A stretch of 13,176 nucleotides of DNA from an uncultured Coriobacteriales bacterium (GCA_903789505.1 CAIFEU010000038.1:1-13176); one strand, 5' to 3'; shown: positions 1-6,975, numbered from the stretch's first letter. Program-made: numbers and translations. The notes: generated by a model from the letters alone, not told the origin.

Positions 1-1
1 T

Positions 2-2194
2 GGGCGACTCCGACTCGCTCACGGACTCGGACTCCGACTCGCTGGTGGACTCGGAGGAGCTGACGGACTCCGACTCGCTGGTCGACTCCGACTCGCTCAG
101 GCTCGCTTCTCGACTGACCGATCTGCTCTCGGACGCGGAGGCACTCAGGCTGGCGTCCTCGCTGAGAGACTCACTCGCAGAGGCGCTCCTGCTATTCGAG
201 GCCGAAGTCGAGGCGCTCGCAGACTCCACCTGAGACTGCAGCTCGCTCGCGGAGCGCGATGCGGAGGTTACCCCGCTGCGGTCATGCGAGTAGCTGTCCT
301 TGCCCTTCTCATAGTCGGACTCGGAAAAGTAATAATTTCCCTTCGTGTTGAAATAGCCCGACTTCTGCTCGCCTGCATTGTTCGTGTAGTAGCCGGCAGA
401 GTGCGAATCGGCTTTAAAGCCCAAAAGCCTGCCGCCCCACCACCACCCGTCGTCGATAATTGGCGTCTTTTTGACCACCATGATGCCGCCGACCTGCGAC
501 GGGTCGCTGTAATCGCCCAGCTGACGCCCGCTGCTGTCCATCATGGCGTTCCCGTTTTTGTCCACCGTGATGTAATCGAAGTACGCATCCTGCGTGTAAC
601 CGTTTTGGTCCTGGTATACAACGTGAACGTAGTTGCCGTTTCCGGAGTTCTTTTCCCAGGTGCCGTGCTCGATGCTGGTAACCCCACCGTCCTGATAGAA
701 GCTGTACTCCACCAGAAGGTTTGCGAGTGTGTCACCTGCCTTCCAATACTCCCCGTCGTTCGCAAGGGACCTGCCGGCCTCCTGGGCCCTTTCCTGAATG
801 TTGTGAAGGTTCTGCCTGGCAGCCTCTATCTGCGAAATCAGATTCTCCAGATACTCGTTCTGAAGCTCTGCCTGCGAGAAAGACGTCGATGCTGATGCGA
901 ACGCCGAGTTCGCCTCGCTCACCGCCGCCGACAGGCTTGCCGAGACGCTCGCCGCGCGGGACGCCTCCTCCGAAGCCGCCAGCGACAGGGACGCACTCTG
1001 AGACGCAGAGACCGATTCCGCCGACGCCGATTCAGAGGCAAGGGCAGACTCTTCCTGAGACAGCGCAATCGAAGCGGACTGTGCCCGCGAGGCAAGCGCG
1101 CTCGTACTGGCGGAGGTGGACGCAAAGGCGCTTTCGGACTCGGAGGCGAGCGCGCTTGCCTCTTCTGACTCCGAAATCGATGCGCTCTCCGACTCAGAGG
1201 CAAGCAGGCTCAGGCTCTCTGCCACCGAAGCACTCGCGCTCTCGCTTTCGGAGACGCTCGTGCTGGCGGAAATGGAGTCGGATGCCTTCTCCCTCTCGAG
1301 CGTAGAGTTGCTCTGCGACTCGGAGGCGGATGCGCTCGAACTCGCCGCCGCTCTGCGAAGCGCCTGCATGCGACGAGCCGCCCCGGACTCGGAACCGGAC
1401 TCAGACGCAGACTCCGAAGCGGACTGGGATGCGGACCCGGAGACCGAGGCGGATTCGGCGGATGACTTCGAATCGGAGACCGAGCCAATCTCCTCGGCGG
1501 ATTCAGACGCGCTCTCAGACTCGGCCCTCGACTCGCTCTCCGACGAGGACGCGATGCCGGACTCGGAGGCTTCCGCGTCGCTTTCCGCCAGGGACTCCGA
1601 AGCGCTCGCCGAGGACGACCCCTCGAGGCCGCTCGAAACGGATGCGCCCTGGGAAAGGCTGGTGTCGATGACGGCAGAAGTGCTGTCGGCGCCAGCGACG
1701 CTATCGACGGATGCGGTCGAGTCCTCGTCGCTGACGAGAAGGCTCTCATCGCTGGAAGCGTCGCGCTCTTCTGCAGAGGCGGAAGCCGGGGTGTCCTCGA
1801 ACCGCGAGTCAGACAAGGAGTCAGATAGATCAGGCGCAGCGGATTCGGAGAGAGATTGAGATTCGAGTGCCCCCTCGGAAACACCCTCGCTCTGAGCAGC
1901 CTCTTCCCGGACTGTCTCGCTCTGCGCGGGCTCGACAGCCTCGGACTGCACCGCCTCGGAGGTCTCAAGCGACGGCGCCACATAATCCGATACCGACTGG
2001 GAGGTAGATGCCGCACTCTCTAGGTCAGCGTCCACGCTGTCGATGCTCGCAGAGTCCAACTCCGACGCATAGACGGTGTTCCCGGGAACCACCATCGTAG
2101 CCCCGACGATGGTCCCCGCCGCGGCAGTGAGCCCAAGGAGCGACTTGCGCTTCTTGCCGTGGCTTGCGCCATTGGTGCCTCTGCTCTTCTTCAT
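2..2194 (-). CDS. Serine-rich repeat surface protein (adhesin-like), 3' end outside the window
   Basis: The minus-strand frame from ATG 2194 stays open to the left edge (731 codons, no stop), so the C-terminus is missing. A purine-rich GGGGGAG lies 11 bases before the start. Residues 1-43 form a signal peptide: basic KKRK, hydrophobic core, cleavage likely after VYA. Residues 46 to about 437 are rich in Ser, Ala and Glu (SES, SAS units). Residues about 438-638 form a non-repetitive domain: a Gln/Glu-rich helix, then a Tyr/Gly/Asp-rich beta-like part with a WWWGG motif at 584-588. A second Ser/Glu repeat starts near 639. The order signal peptide, short repeat, binding region, long repeat is that of serine-rich repeat glycoproteins such as GspB, PsrP or Fap1, which are glycosylated, exported by accessory Sec and anchored by LPXTG. 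Neither the anchor nor accessory Sec genes are visible, and the signal peptide is shorter than usual for that family. An adhesin role is inferred. Confidence 0.85.
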   Translation of the reverse strand, partial: MKKSRGTNGASHGKKRKSLLGLTAAAGTIVGATMVVPGNTVYASELDSASIDSVDADLESAASTSQSVSDYVAPSLETSEAVQSEAVEPAQSETVREEAAQSEGVSEGALESQSLSESAAPDLSDSLSDSRFEDTPASASAEERDASSDESLLVSDEDSTASVDSVAGADSTSAVIDTSLSQGASVSSGLEGSSSASASESLAESDAEASESGIASSSESESRAESESASESAEEIGSVSDSKSSAESASVSGSASQSASESASESGSESGAARRMQALRRAAASSSASASESQSNSTLEREKASDSISASTSVSESESASASVAESLSLLASESESASISESEEASALASESESAFASTSASTSALASRAQSASIALSQEESALASESASAESVSASQSASLSLAASEEASRAASVSASLSAAVSEANSAFASASTSFSQAELQNEYLENLISQIEAARQNLHNIQERAQEAGRSLANDGEYWKAGDTLANLLVEYSFYQDGGVTSIEHGTWEKNSGNGNYVHVVYQDQNGYTQDAYFDYITVDKNGNAMMDSSGRQLGDYSDPSQVGGIMVVKKTPIIDDGWWWGGRLLGFKADSHSAGYYTNNAGEQKSGYFNTKGNYYFSESDYEKGKDSYSHDRSGVTSASRSASELQSQVESASASTSASNSRSASASESLSEDASLSASASESRSVSREASLSESESTSESESVSSSESTSESESESVSESESP
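29..88. repeat. 36-bp period tandem repeat in the second Ser-rich region
   Basis: The 24-base stretches 29-52 and 65-88 differ at one base and are spaced 36 bp, which is a 12-residue unit of Ser-Glu, Thr and Val in the minus-strand protein. The array probably continues off the left edge and would be prone to copy-number change. Confidence 0.6.
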
Positions 2195-2236
2195 GGCCCG
2201 ACCGTCTCCCCCAAAATACGCCCGTTTCAAAATGCA

Positions 2237-2265
2237 ATTATAGAGTTGTGCCTATAGGGCATCGC
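2237..2265 (-). promoter_or_regulatory. Candidate promoter of the serine-rich protein gene
   Basis: A perfect TATAAT lies on the minus strand at 2242-2237, about 43 bases upstream of the ATG at 2194. No good -35 is seen at 2260-2265 (GCGATG), so an activator may be needed. Confidence 0.4.
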
Positions 2266-2492
2266 TGGGGTCTACATGGTGTTTTGGAATATTGCGATAC
2301 GGACAGCGATTGATAAGCTGGACGGAGTGTCGACCCCGTCTGCCCCAAATGGTCGCGCTGCGTCGTACGGGACCCCGAACTCGGCGGCATCGACTGCCCG
2401 CAACTCGGCGGGGGCACCCACCCACCTATGCGTCTAACGGCTTCAATCATGCTTCAATTGATTAGAATCATGACCGGAGTAAATCCTCTTCA

Positions 2493-2522
2493 ATTGTCGT
2501 AGACAATATTCAGATGTAGAAT
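2493..2522 (+). promoter_or_regulatory. Promoter with overlapping palindromic operator candidate
   Basis: A -35 TTGTCG (2494-2499) and -10 TAGAAT (2517-2522) have a 17-base spacer. A 6+3+6 palindrome, ATTGTC-GTA-GACAAT (2493-2507), covers the -35 box, as expected of a repressor operator. The inferred transcript start near 2529 makes the upstream GTG at 2523 unusable and supports the ATG at 2580. Confidence 0.5.
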
Positions 2523-2579
2523 GTGAAACATTCGATAAGTACAGATGAGCGAATCTTCATGCCGACGGAAGGCGCCGAG

Positions 2580-3047
2580 ATGAGCCGAAGCGACGCGCAA
2601 CCCGAGCGGGTATTTCCCGGCAAGAATGCCCCATGGTTCATCGCAGTCATGGCGCTCGCCGCGGGCGGTATCTCAGCGTGGTGCGTCACGCGCTTTTTGT
2701 CAGCGTCTGCGCTAACGTCATGGCCGCCAAGCTGGCTCGTGCTCCTGCCGATTCCCCTCGTCGTCGCCATGGCGGTCGTCCCCATCCGCAGCAACCGCGT
2801 CGAGCTCTATGCCGACCGCCTCGTCGTCGTGTACGCCGGGACGCACTCGACGATTCCCTACTTCCATGTGCGGAGCGTTCGGCGCACCAGGTCCCTGTGG
2901 GCTGGCACCGCTAACTCGCTCGACCGCATCCGCATCGAGGCGCCCTTCGACGGCGACGCGCTCGTGTCGGTACGGGACAATGACGCCCTCATGGCGGAAC
3001 TCGAGCGCAGATGCGCCCTGCAGGCAGGCGACAAAGGTGGCTCCTAG
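2580..3047 (+). CDS. Membrane protein with bacterial PH (bPH_4/DUF1200-like) domain
   Basis: The protein has 155 residues if it starts at ATG 2580, which has GGAAGG seven bases upstream. The in-frame GTG at 2523 would add 19 residues but has no ribosome-binding site and overlaps the predicted -10 box. Two hydrophobic helices (about residues 18-40 and 47-66) are followed by a soluble domain. It runs from the RSNRVELYADRLVV stretch through IPYFHVRSVRRTRSL to NSLDRIRIE and ends in LMAELERR. This is the pattern of the small bacterial pleckstrin-homology family formerly called DUF1200, whose function is unknown. It is the first of two plus-strand genes, 48 bases before the next, and the pair is probably co-transcribed. 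The family call rests on motif resemblance only. Confidence 0.75.
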   Translation: MSRSDAQPERVFPGKNAPWFIAVMALAAGGISAWCVTRFLSASALTSWPPSWLVLLPIPLVVAMAVVPIRSNRVELYADRLVVVYAGTHSTIPYFHVRSVRRTRSLWAGTANSLDRIRIEAPFDGDALVSVRDNDALMAELERRCALQAGDKGGS

Positions 3048-3095
3048 CGGCTTCGCGCTCGATATACATCTCGGAGAGAGGGAAAAGACGAGCGC

Positions 3096-3572
3096 ATGTC
3101 GTCGGTCCTCGCCCCGATCTACCGGGCCGGCTTCTACATCCTTGCCGGCGGTGCGCTGTTCGACGTCTCCTCGCGCTTCAACTACCTTGCCGAAGCGGGC
3201 GAGAGCTCCCTCGGAGAGTCGGTCGAGATCGCGGCCCTGGTCGCCGCGCTCGTCCTCGTCGCGCTGGCCAAGGCGAGAGGCGGCGCCGTCAGCGACTCCC
3301 TCCGCGTGCTGGAGGCCGAAACCTTCGGCGTGACGGGCCTCATCTGGAAGGGCGCGAGCGTTCCCCTGCTGATCGGAGCCGCGGCGGCGCTCGTGAGGCT
3401 GTCCAGCGAGGTCGGCCTCGGCGGCTGTGCCTCCGTGACGTGGCTTTCCGACGCCGCCATCTACGTCATCGTGTCCGCGCTGTCGGCGGCAGCGGTGCTG
3501 GGGTACCTCTACTGCTGCTGGCGCAGCTATCGGTCGAGGGAGGACCGGCTTGCCGGGGAGAACGACGACTAG
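3096..3572 (+). CDS. Unrecognised membrane protein with about four helices
   Basis: I do not recognise this 158-residue protein. ATG 3096 is the first start in frame; a GGAGAGAGGG purine stretch lies about 13 bases upstream, somewhat far. Hydrophobic segments sit at about residues 8-25, 42-60, 85-101 and 120-144. Between the second and third is a soluble stretch (about 60-80), and the charged tail ends RSREDRLAGENDD. The third segment is preceded by GVTGLIWKGASVPLL. A CC pair lies near the end of the last helix. It follows the PH-domain gene on the same strand with a 48-base gap, and a hairpin follows its stop within 20 bases, so the two genes likely share one transcript. DUF2975-like four-helix proteins are one possibility, by topology only. 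Confidence 0.65.
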   Translation: MSSVLAPIYRAGFYILAGGALFDVSSRFNYLAEAGESSLGESVEIAALVAALVLVALAKARGGAVSDSLRVLEAETFGVTGLIWKGASVPLLIGAAAALVRLSSEVGLGGCASVTWLSDAAIYVIVSALSAAAVLGYLYCCWRSYRSREDRLAGENDD

Positions 3573-3591
3573 GGAGTCTGAGCCGGGCACT

Positions 3592-3615
3592 GCCGGTCGC
3601 ACATGAGCGACCGGC
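3592..3615 (+). terminator. Perfect 9-bp hairpin after the two membrane-protein genes
   Basis: GCCGGTCGC (3592-3600), loop ACATGA, GCGACCGGC (3607-3615). It begins 20 bases after the stop at 3572. There is no T-run after it, so it may stop transcription with Rho or only protect the mRNA 3' end. Confidence 0.4.
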
Positions 3616-3700
3616 TCTCCGCCGGGAAGATCTCCGAGGAGAAACGGGGCCTGGAAGGCCCGCCTCAGGGGCTGAGGGCACGCAGGAAAATCGACCGAGG

Positions 3701-3726
3701 GGGGCGCGGGCGCCCCTTCTCTTCCC
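3701..3726 (+). terminator. GC hairpin followed by a pyrimidine tract
   Basis: GGGGCG (3701-3706), loop CGGG, CGCCCC (3711-3716), then TTCTCTTCCC. This is a second and more terminator-like structure downstream of the plus-strand pair; the T-run is imperfect. Confidence 0.4.
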
Positions 3727-4014
3727 ATCGGGATTGTCACTCCCCGGCAACTGCTGCGATTCGGAAGCGTCCCATAAACGTTCGGAGAGGGCTTCTGGGC
3801 GCATGGCGAGAGTGATTCCAGGGTCTTCGGAAGCCGTCTGAGCCCGCCGGAAACGCACCCGAACGCGATTTTCAGGGAGTTCGTCACTCTTCGCTCCTAC
3901 CTGCACAAACGATGAATCGGAGCGCCGAAGGACGGGGTGGCTACACGGTGACTACACGCAGGGCCCCAAGATGGCACCGTGACCGAAAATCGCGATGGAA
4001 TCATTCCGTTGGTA

Positions 4015-4051
4015 TTGGCACGTTTTCGGGACAAGTCCCGTTTCGTGCCAA
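4015..4051. repeat. Two-part inverted repeat (stem with internal T-loop)
   Basis: TTGGCACG (4015-4022) pairs with CGTGCCAA (4044-4051); inside, CGGGA (4027-4031) pairs with TCCCG (4036-4040) across a CAAG loop, with TTTT and TTT between the two stems. The symmetry allows the same fold on either strand. Confidence 0.6.
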
Positions 4052-4122
4052 CTGATCCCATCCTGTGTGGGCGTTGAACAGGTGTTAAGAGAATTTACGC
4101 AGCTCAAAGGGGGTAGGAGAAG

Positions 4123-4146
4123 CCCCGAAATCGCTTGATTTCGGGG
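4123..4146 (-). terminator. 10-bp hairpin downstream of guaA
   Basis: CCCCGAAATC (4123-4132), loop GCTT, GATTTCGGGG (4137-4146). It lies about 118 bases beyond the guaA stop; read on the minus strand it is followed by CTTCTCCTACCCCC, a pyrimidine but not T-rich tail. It is probably the guaA terminator and could act on both strands. Confidence 0.45.
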
Positions 4147-4200
4147 CCGGTCGATAAATTCCACTCATCGGAAGTTCCGGCGGCTTTGTCCTATTCCCAC

Positions 4201-4248
4201 CACTAGATGCTAACCACCGCCACTAGACGGGCGGCTTGCAACTAGATG
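4201..4248. repeat. Three CTAGATG-type repeats at the guaA 3' end
   Basis: CACTAGATG (4201-4209), CACTAGACG (4221-4229) and AACTAGATG (4240-4248) recur every 19-20 bp and end 15 bases before the guaA stop. Regular spacing near two helical turns suggests protein-binding sites. Confidence 0.55.
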
Positions 4249-4263
4249 GAACGAAGGCCAAGC

Positions 4264-5847
4264 TCACTCCCACTCTATAGTTGCAGGCGGTTTACTCGTG
4301 ACATCGTATGCCACGCGGTTGACGCCGTCGACCTCGGCGACGATGCGACTCGAGATCCTGCCGATCACGTCATAGGGAAGCTTCGCCCAGTCCGCCGTCA
4401 TCGCGTCGGTCGACTCGACCGCACGCACGATGATAGGGCGCTGATAGGTGCGCTCGTCGCCCATCACGCCAACGCTCTTGATGTCGGGCAGCACGGCGAA
4501 GTACTGCCAGCAGCTGTGCTCCGAGTTGCGCTCGCCCGTCTGCTCAAAGAGCCGCGCGTTGTACGCGTCGAGCTCCTCGCGCACGATCGCGTCGGCGTTC
4601 TTGAGAATCTCGAGCTTCTCGGGGGTGACCTCGCCGATGATGCGGATGGCCAGGCCAGGGCCGGGGAACGGCTGACGGTAGACGATCTCGTCGGGCAGCC
4701 CCAGCGCCGTGCCCAAGGCGCGGACCTCGTCCTTGAAGAAGTGGTCGAGCGGCTCGATCAGCTCGAAGTGAACTCCCGGCGGGAACGGAATCAGGTTGTG
4801 GTGGCTCTTGATGGTCGAGGCCTTGCCGCCCGTCTTGCGCGCCCCGCTCTCGATGATGTCGGGGTAGATCGTCCCCTGCGCCAGGAACTTGACGCCGTCG
4901 AGCTTCTGGGCCTCCTCGAAGAAGACCTTCCAGAACTCCCCGCCGATGCGCCTGCGCTTCTGCTCGGGATCGGTAACACCCGCGAGCAGCTCGGCGTAGC
5001 GCTTCTCGGCATGCACGTGCACCAGCGGGATGCCGAACTGCTGGGTGAACACGCGCTCCACGCTCTCGGGCTCGCCCTTGCGCAGCAGCCCGTGGTTGAC
5101 GAACACGCACGTCAACTGGTCACCGATTGCCTTGTGGACCAGAGCGGCGGTCACCGCGGAGTCCACGCCGCCCGACAGCGCCAGGATGACCTTCTCGCCG
5201 CCGACCCTCTCGCGAATCTGCGCGACCTTCTCGTCGATGACGTCGTCCATCTTCCAGGTGGGCTCCAGCCCGCAGATGCCGAACAGGAAGTTCGAGAGGA
5301 TGTCGTTGCCGCACTGGGTGTGGCGCACCTCGGGATGGAACTGCGTGGCGTACAGGTTGCGACTCGCGTCCTCCATGGAGGCGACCGGGCACACGTCGGT
5401 GGTCGACGTCACGCTGAACCCCTCGGGGACCTGCGAGACGGCGTCGCGATGGCTCATCCACACGGTCTGCTCGGCGGGCGTGTCACCCAGAAGGCGGCTC
5501 TCGCCCTGACGGTGCAGGTCCGCGTGACCGTACTCCCCCACCTCGGTGTGACCGACCGTGCCGCCCAGCTTCACCGCCATAATCTGCTGGCCGTAGCAGA
5601 AGCCCAGGACCGGCACGCCCAACTCGAACACGCGCGCGTCCATGTCGGGCGCGTCGTCGGCGTAGACGCTGGCGGGGCCGCCCGAGAGGATGATGGCGCT
5701 GGGATGGTGCGCGGCGATCTCGTCGGCAGGCGTGTCGCACGGCAGAATCTCAGAGTACACATGCAGGTCGCGCACGCGACGCGCGATGAGCTGGCCGTAC
5801 TGGGCGCCAAAGTCGAGCACGATGACGAGCTGGTCTTGAGTTGCCAT
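4264..5847 (-). CDS. guaA: GMP synthase (glutamine-hydrolysing)
   Basis: It converts XMP, ATP and glutamine to GMP in the cytoplasm, the last step of guanine nucleotide synthesis. The protein has 527 residues, the usual length. The N-terminal class I glutamine amidotransferase domain (about 7-190) shows LSGGP at 54-58, the nucleophile Cys84 in GFCYGQQ, and the catalytic partners His171 and Glu173 in QFHPE. The ATP-pyrophosphatase domain follows with the P-loop SGGVDS at 225-230. The C-terminal dimerisation domain ends KPPATIEWE, the typical GuaA terminus. The frame extends upstream to 6111, but only ATG 5847 fits the family N-terminus; AAAGGAG lies about 11 bases before it. No clear promoter was found upstream and no purine riboswitch core was seen. 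It stands alone between long gaps. Confidence 0.97.
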   Translation of the reverse strand: MATQDQLVIVLDFGAQYGQLIARRVRDLHVYSEILPCDTPADEIAAHHPSAIILSGGPASVYADDAPDMDARVFELGVPVLGFCYGQQIMAVKLGGTVGHTEVGEYGHADLHRQGESRLLGDTPAEQTVWMSHRDAVSQVPEGFSVTSTTDVCPVASMEDASRNLYATQFHPEVRHTQCGNDILSNFLFGICGLEPTWKMDDVIDEKVAQIRERVGGEKVILALSGGVDSAVTAALVHKAIGDQLTCVFVNHGLLRKGEPESVERVFTQQFGIPLVHVHAEKRYAELLAGVTDPEQKRRRIGGEFWKVFFEEAQKLDGVKFLAQGTIYPDIIESGARKTGGKASTIKSHHNLIPFPPGVHFELIEPLDHFFKDEVRALGTALGLPDEIVYRQPFPGPGLAIRIIGEVTPEKLEILKNADAIVREELDAYNARLFEQTGERNSEHSCWQYFAVLPDIKSVGVMGDERTYQRPIIVRAVESTDAMTADWAKLPYDVIGRISSRIVAEVDGVNRVAYDVTSKPPATIEWE

Positions 5848-6263
5848 GGGGGTGTGAGCTCCTTTGGGACGACGTTCGATCGCCGGGTTCGGGTACGCTG
5901 CGAACACGTCGTATGGTAATTCAGAATCCCTCGCGACGTGTGCAGGTTGGGCGCGTTTGTGCCCCGCACGCCGCCCACGGCCGCCCCACCTCGCGACGCC
6001 TCCCCCTTCAGCCTTCCGCACGCGCACCGGGACACACGAGGCAGCGAGGCGCGGCGGAAGCGGCAGGCAGAGACTGCGAGCGAGCGCCGCGCGGATTCCG
6101 TGCGAACGCAAGCGCCCGTCCCTCGACGTCGCGCTCCCAACGGAAGCGGCGCGAGGGACGGGCGCATAGTCAAGCCCTTGCCCAGTCCATGAGAGATGGC
6201 GCGAGCAGGCAGGGCGCGACGCGATCGAAGGCGCGCCTCAGACGTGCCCGCCAGGCACCATCA
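5848..6263. other. Long guaA upstream region without a gene
   Basis: These 416 bases are GC-rich and hold a 14-bp inverted repeat at 6112-6165. Open frames on both strands have arginine- and proline-rich translations typical of shadow frames. I see no tRNA or riboswitch consensus; a long guaA leader is possible. Confidence 0.45.
6112..6165 (-). terminator. 14-bp inverted repeat between the HdeD-like gene and guaA
   Basis: GCGCCCGTCCCTCG (6112-6125) and its exact complement (6152-6165) flank a 26-base loop. It lies about 100 bases after the HdeD-like stop. With no T-run on either side, its role as terminator is uncertain; it could instead be part of a guaA leader or a binding site. Confidence 0.35.
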
Positions 6264-6860
6264 TCACCCGAAGATCTTGGGGACGTCGAACGCGAGCACG
6301 CAGAGAAGAACGCCGTACACGATGGCAAACAGGCCTAGGAACAGGCTCATCGTCTGGGGGAACGGGAAGAACAGTATGCCCACGATCACGGTCAGGATTC
6401 CCAGAATGAGCAGCGCCCACCACGAGGACTTCTCGAACATGGCGTGGATGCGCATCGCCGACGCAATCAGCATGCAGCCTGCGGCGATGACGAAGATCGC
6501 CAGCAGCCATGCCATCGCCGCCCCCGAGAACACCGGTTCCATCATGAATAGGACGCCGAGCAGCGCGCAGATGATGCCGTCGAGCAGAATCCATCCCGTG
6601 AACAGTGCCAAGCCGCCGGTCGCGAAGAATTCCGCGATCGAGATGGCGCCGCTGATCAGAAAGCCGATGCCCACGAGCATGCCGATCACGTTCAGTGACT
6701 GGCCCGGCCACACGATGCATGCGAGGCCGAGCGCCACCAGCAGGATGCCACCCACCAGCAGGCCCCACGCGACCTTGCGCTTCTTCTTTCCCCCAGCCCT
6801 TCCGGAACCGTTCCCACCCTCGTCGATGACCTCGACCTTGACGCCCTCGTCGTCTGACAT
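6264..6860 (-). CDS. HdeD family (DUF308) membrane protein
   Basis: This is a 198-residue protein with a charged cytoplasmic N-terminus (residues 1-30, ending in GGKKKRK) and six hydrophobic helices in three repeats, the layout of the HdeD/DUF308 family. Recognisable stretches include LVALGLACIVWP, GIGFLISGAISI and the last helix IVYGVLLCVLAF. In E. coli HdeD helps in acid resistance at high cell density; most bacterial members have no known role. I chose ATG 6860 because GGGGAG lies nine bases upstream; the earlier in-frame ATG at 6869 directly abuts that ribosome site. It is flanked by long gaps with hairpins, so it is probably transcribed alone. Confidence 0.85.
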   Translation of the reverse strand: MSDDEGVKVEVIDEGGNGSGRAGGKKKRKVAWGLLVGGILLVALGLACIVWPGQSLNVIGMLVGIGFLISGAISIAEFFATGGLALFTGWILLDGIICALLGVLFMMEPVFSGAAMAWLLAIFVIAAGCMLIASAMRIHAMFEKSSWWALLILGILTVIVGILFFPFPQTMSLFLGLFAIVYGVLLCVLAFDVPKIFG

Positions 6861-6919
6861 GAGTCGCATCTCCCCTCACACCGCCTGGGCGCAACGCCCC
6901 CAGGACCTTCGTACGACCT

Positions 6920-6975
6920 CTTCGCCCAGTATATATCCAAACATCCATCGTTTATACGACAAATGTAGCGGATAA
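6920..6975 (-). promoter_or_regulatory. AT-rich promoter region of the HdeD-like gene
   Basis: An AT-rich island in GC-rich surroundings holds, on the minus strand, TTGTCG, GTATAAAC and GATATATACT about 65-110 bases before the start. No -35/-10 pair has ideal spacing, so the exact promoter is not fixed. Confidence 0.35.

Larger units (their letters stand above)
2195..2579. other. Divergent intergenic region with two promoters and short repeats
   Basis: This 385-base gap separates the minus-strand serine-rich protein from the plus-strand PH-domain gene and is more AT-rich than its flanks near 2440-2530. It holds a candidate promoter on each strand, three CTTCAAT copies (2441, 2452, 2488), a TGATT-AG-AATCA palindrome at 2459-2470 and an ATTGTC-GTA-GACAAT palindrome at 2493-2507. 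I see no convincing gene in it. Confidence 0.6.
3573..4263. other. Gene-free stretch with several inverted repeats beside guaA
   Basis: I see no convincing gene in these 691 bases; short open frames lack ribosome sites and recognisable sequence. The right half is less GC-rich than the genes around it. It contains hairpins at 3592-3615, 3701-3716, 4015-4051 and 4123-4146, a CTACACG direct repeat (3941 and 3952), an inverted pair CACGGTG/CACCGTG (3944-3950 and 3975-3981), and a triple CTAGATG-type repeat next to the guaA stop. It could be the scar of an integrated element or carry a structured RNA. Confidence 0.5.

Noticed and set aside
1..100. CRISPR array from the regular repeats
   Set aside because: The repeats are coding Ser-Glu units with a 36-bp period and no unique spacers.
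1116..1859. Plus-strand Asp/Ser/Glu repeat protein
   Set aside because: It mirrors the Ser/Glu repeat of the minus-strand surface protein; no signal peptide or continuous frame through the unique domain exists on the plus strand.
2718..3887. A 389-codon minus-strand frame
   Set aside because: It covers both plus-strand membrane genes and the gap beyond; its translation is low-complexity, without helices, a ribosome site or recognised motifs.
4246..5919. A 557-codon open frame on the plus strand
   Set aside because: It is the exact antisense of guaA, whose catalytic motifs and length are complete on the minus strand; the plus-strand translation has no recognisable family.
5848..6111. N-terminal extension of GuaA
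   Set aside because: The upstream part of the frame is Arg/Pro-rich and not GuaA-like; the family N-terminus and a ribosome site match ATG 5847.
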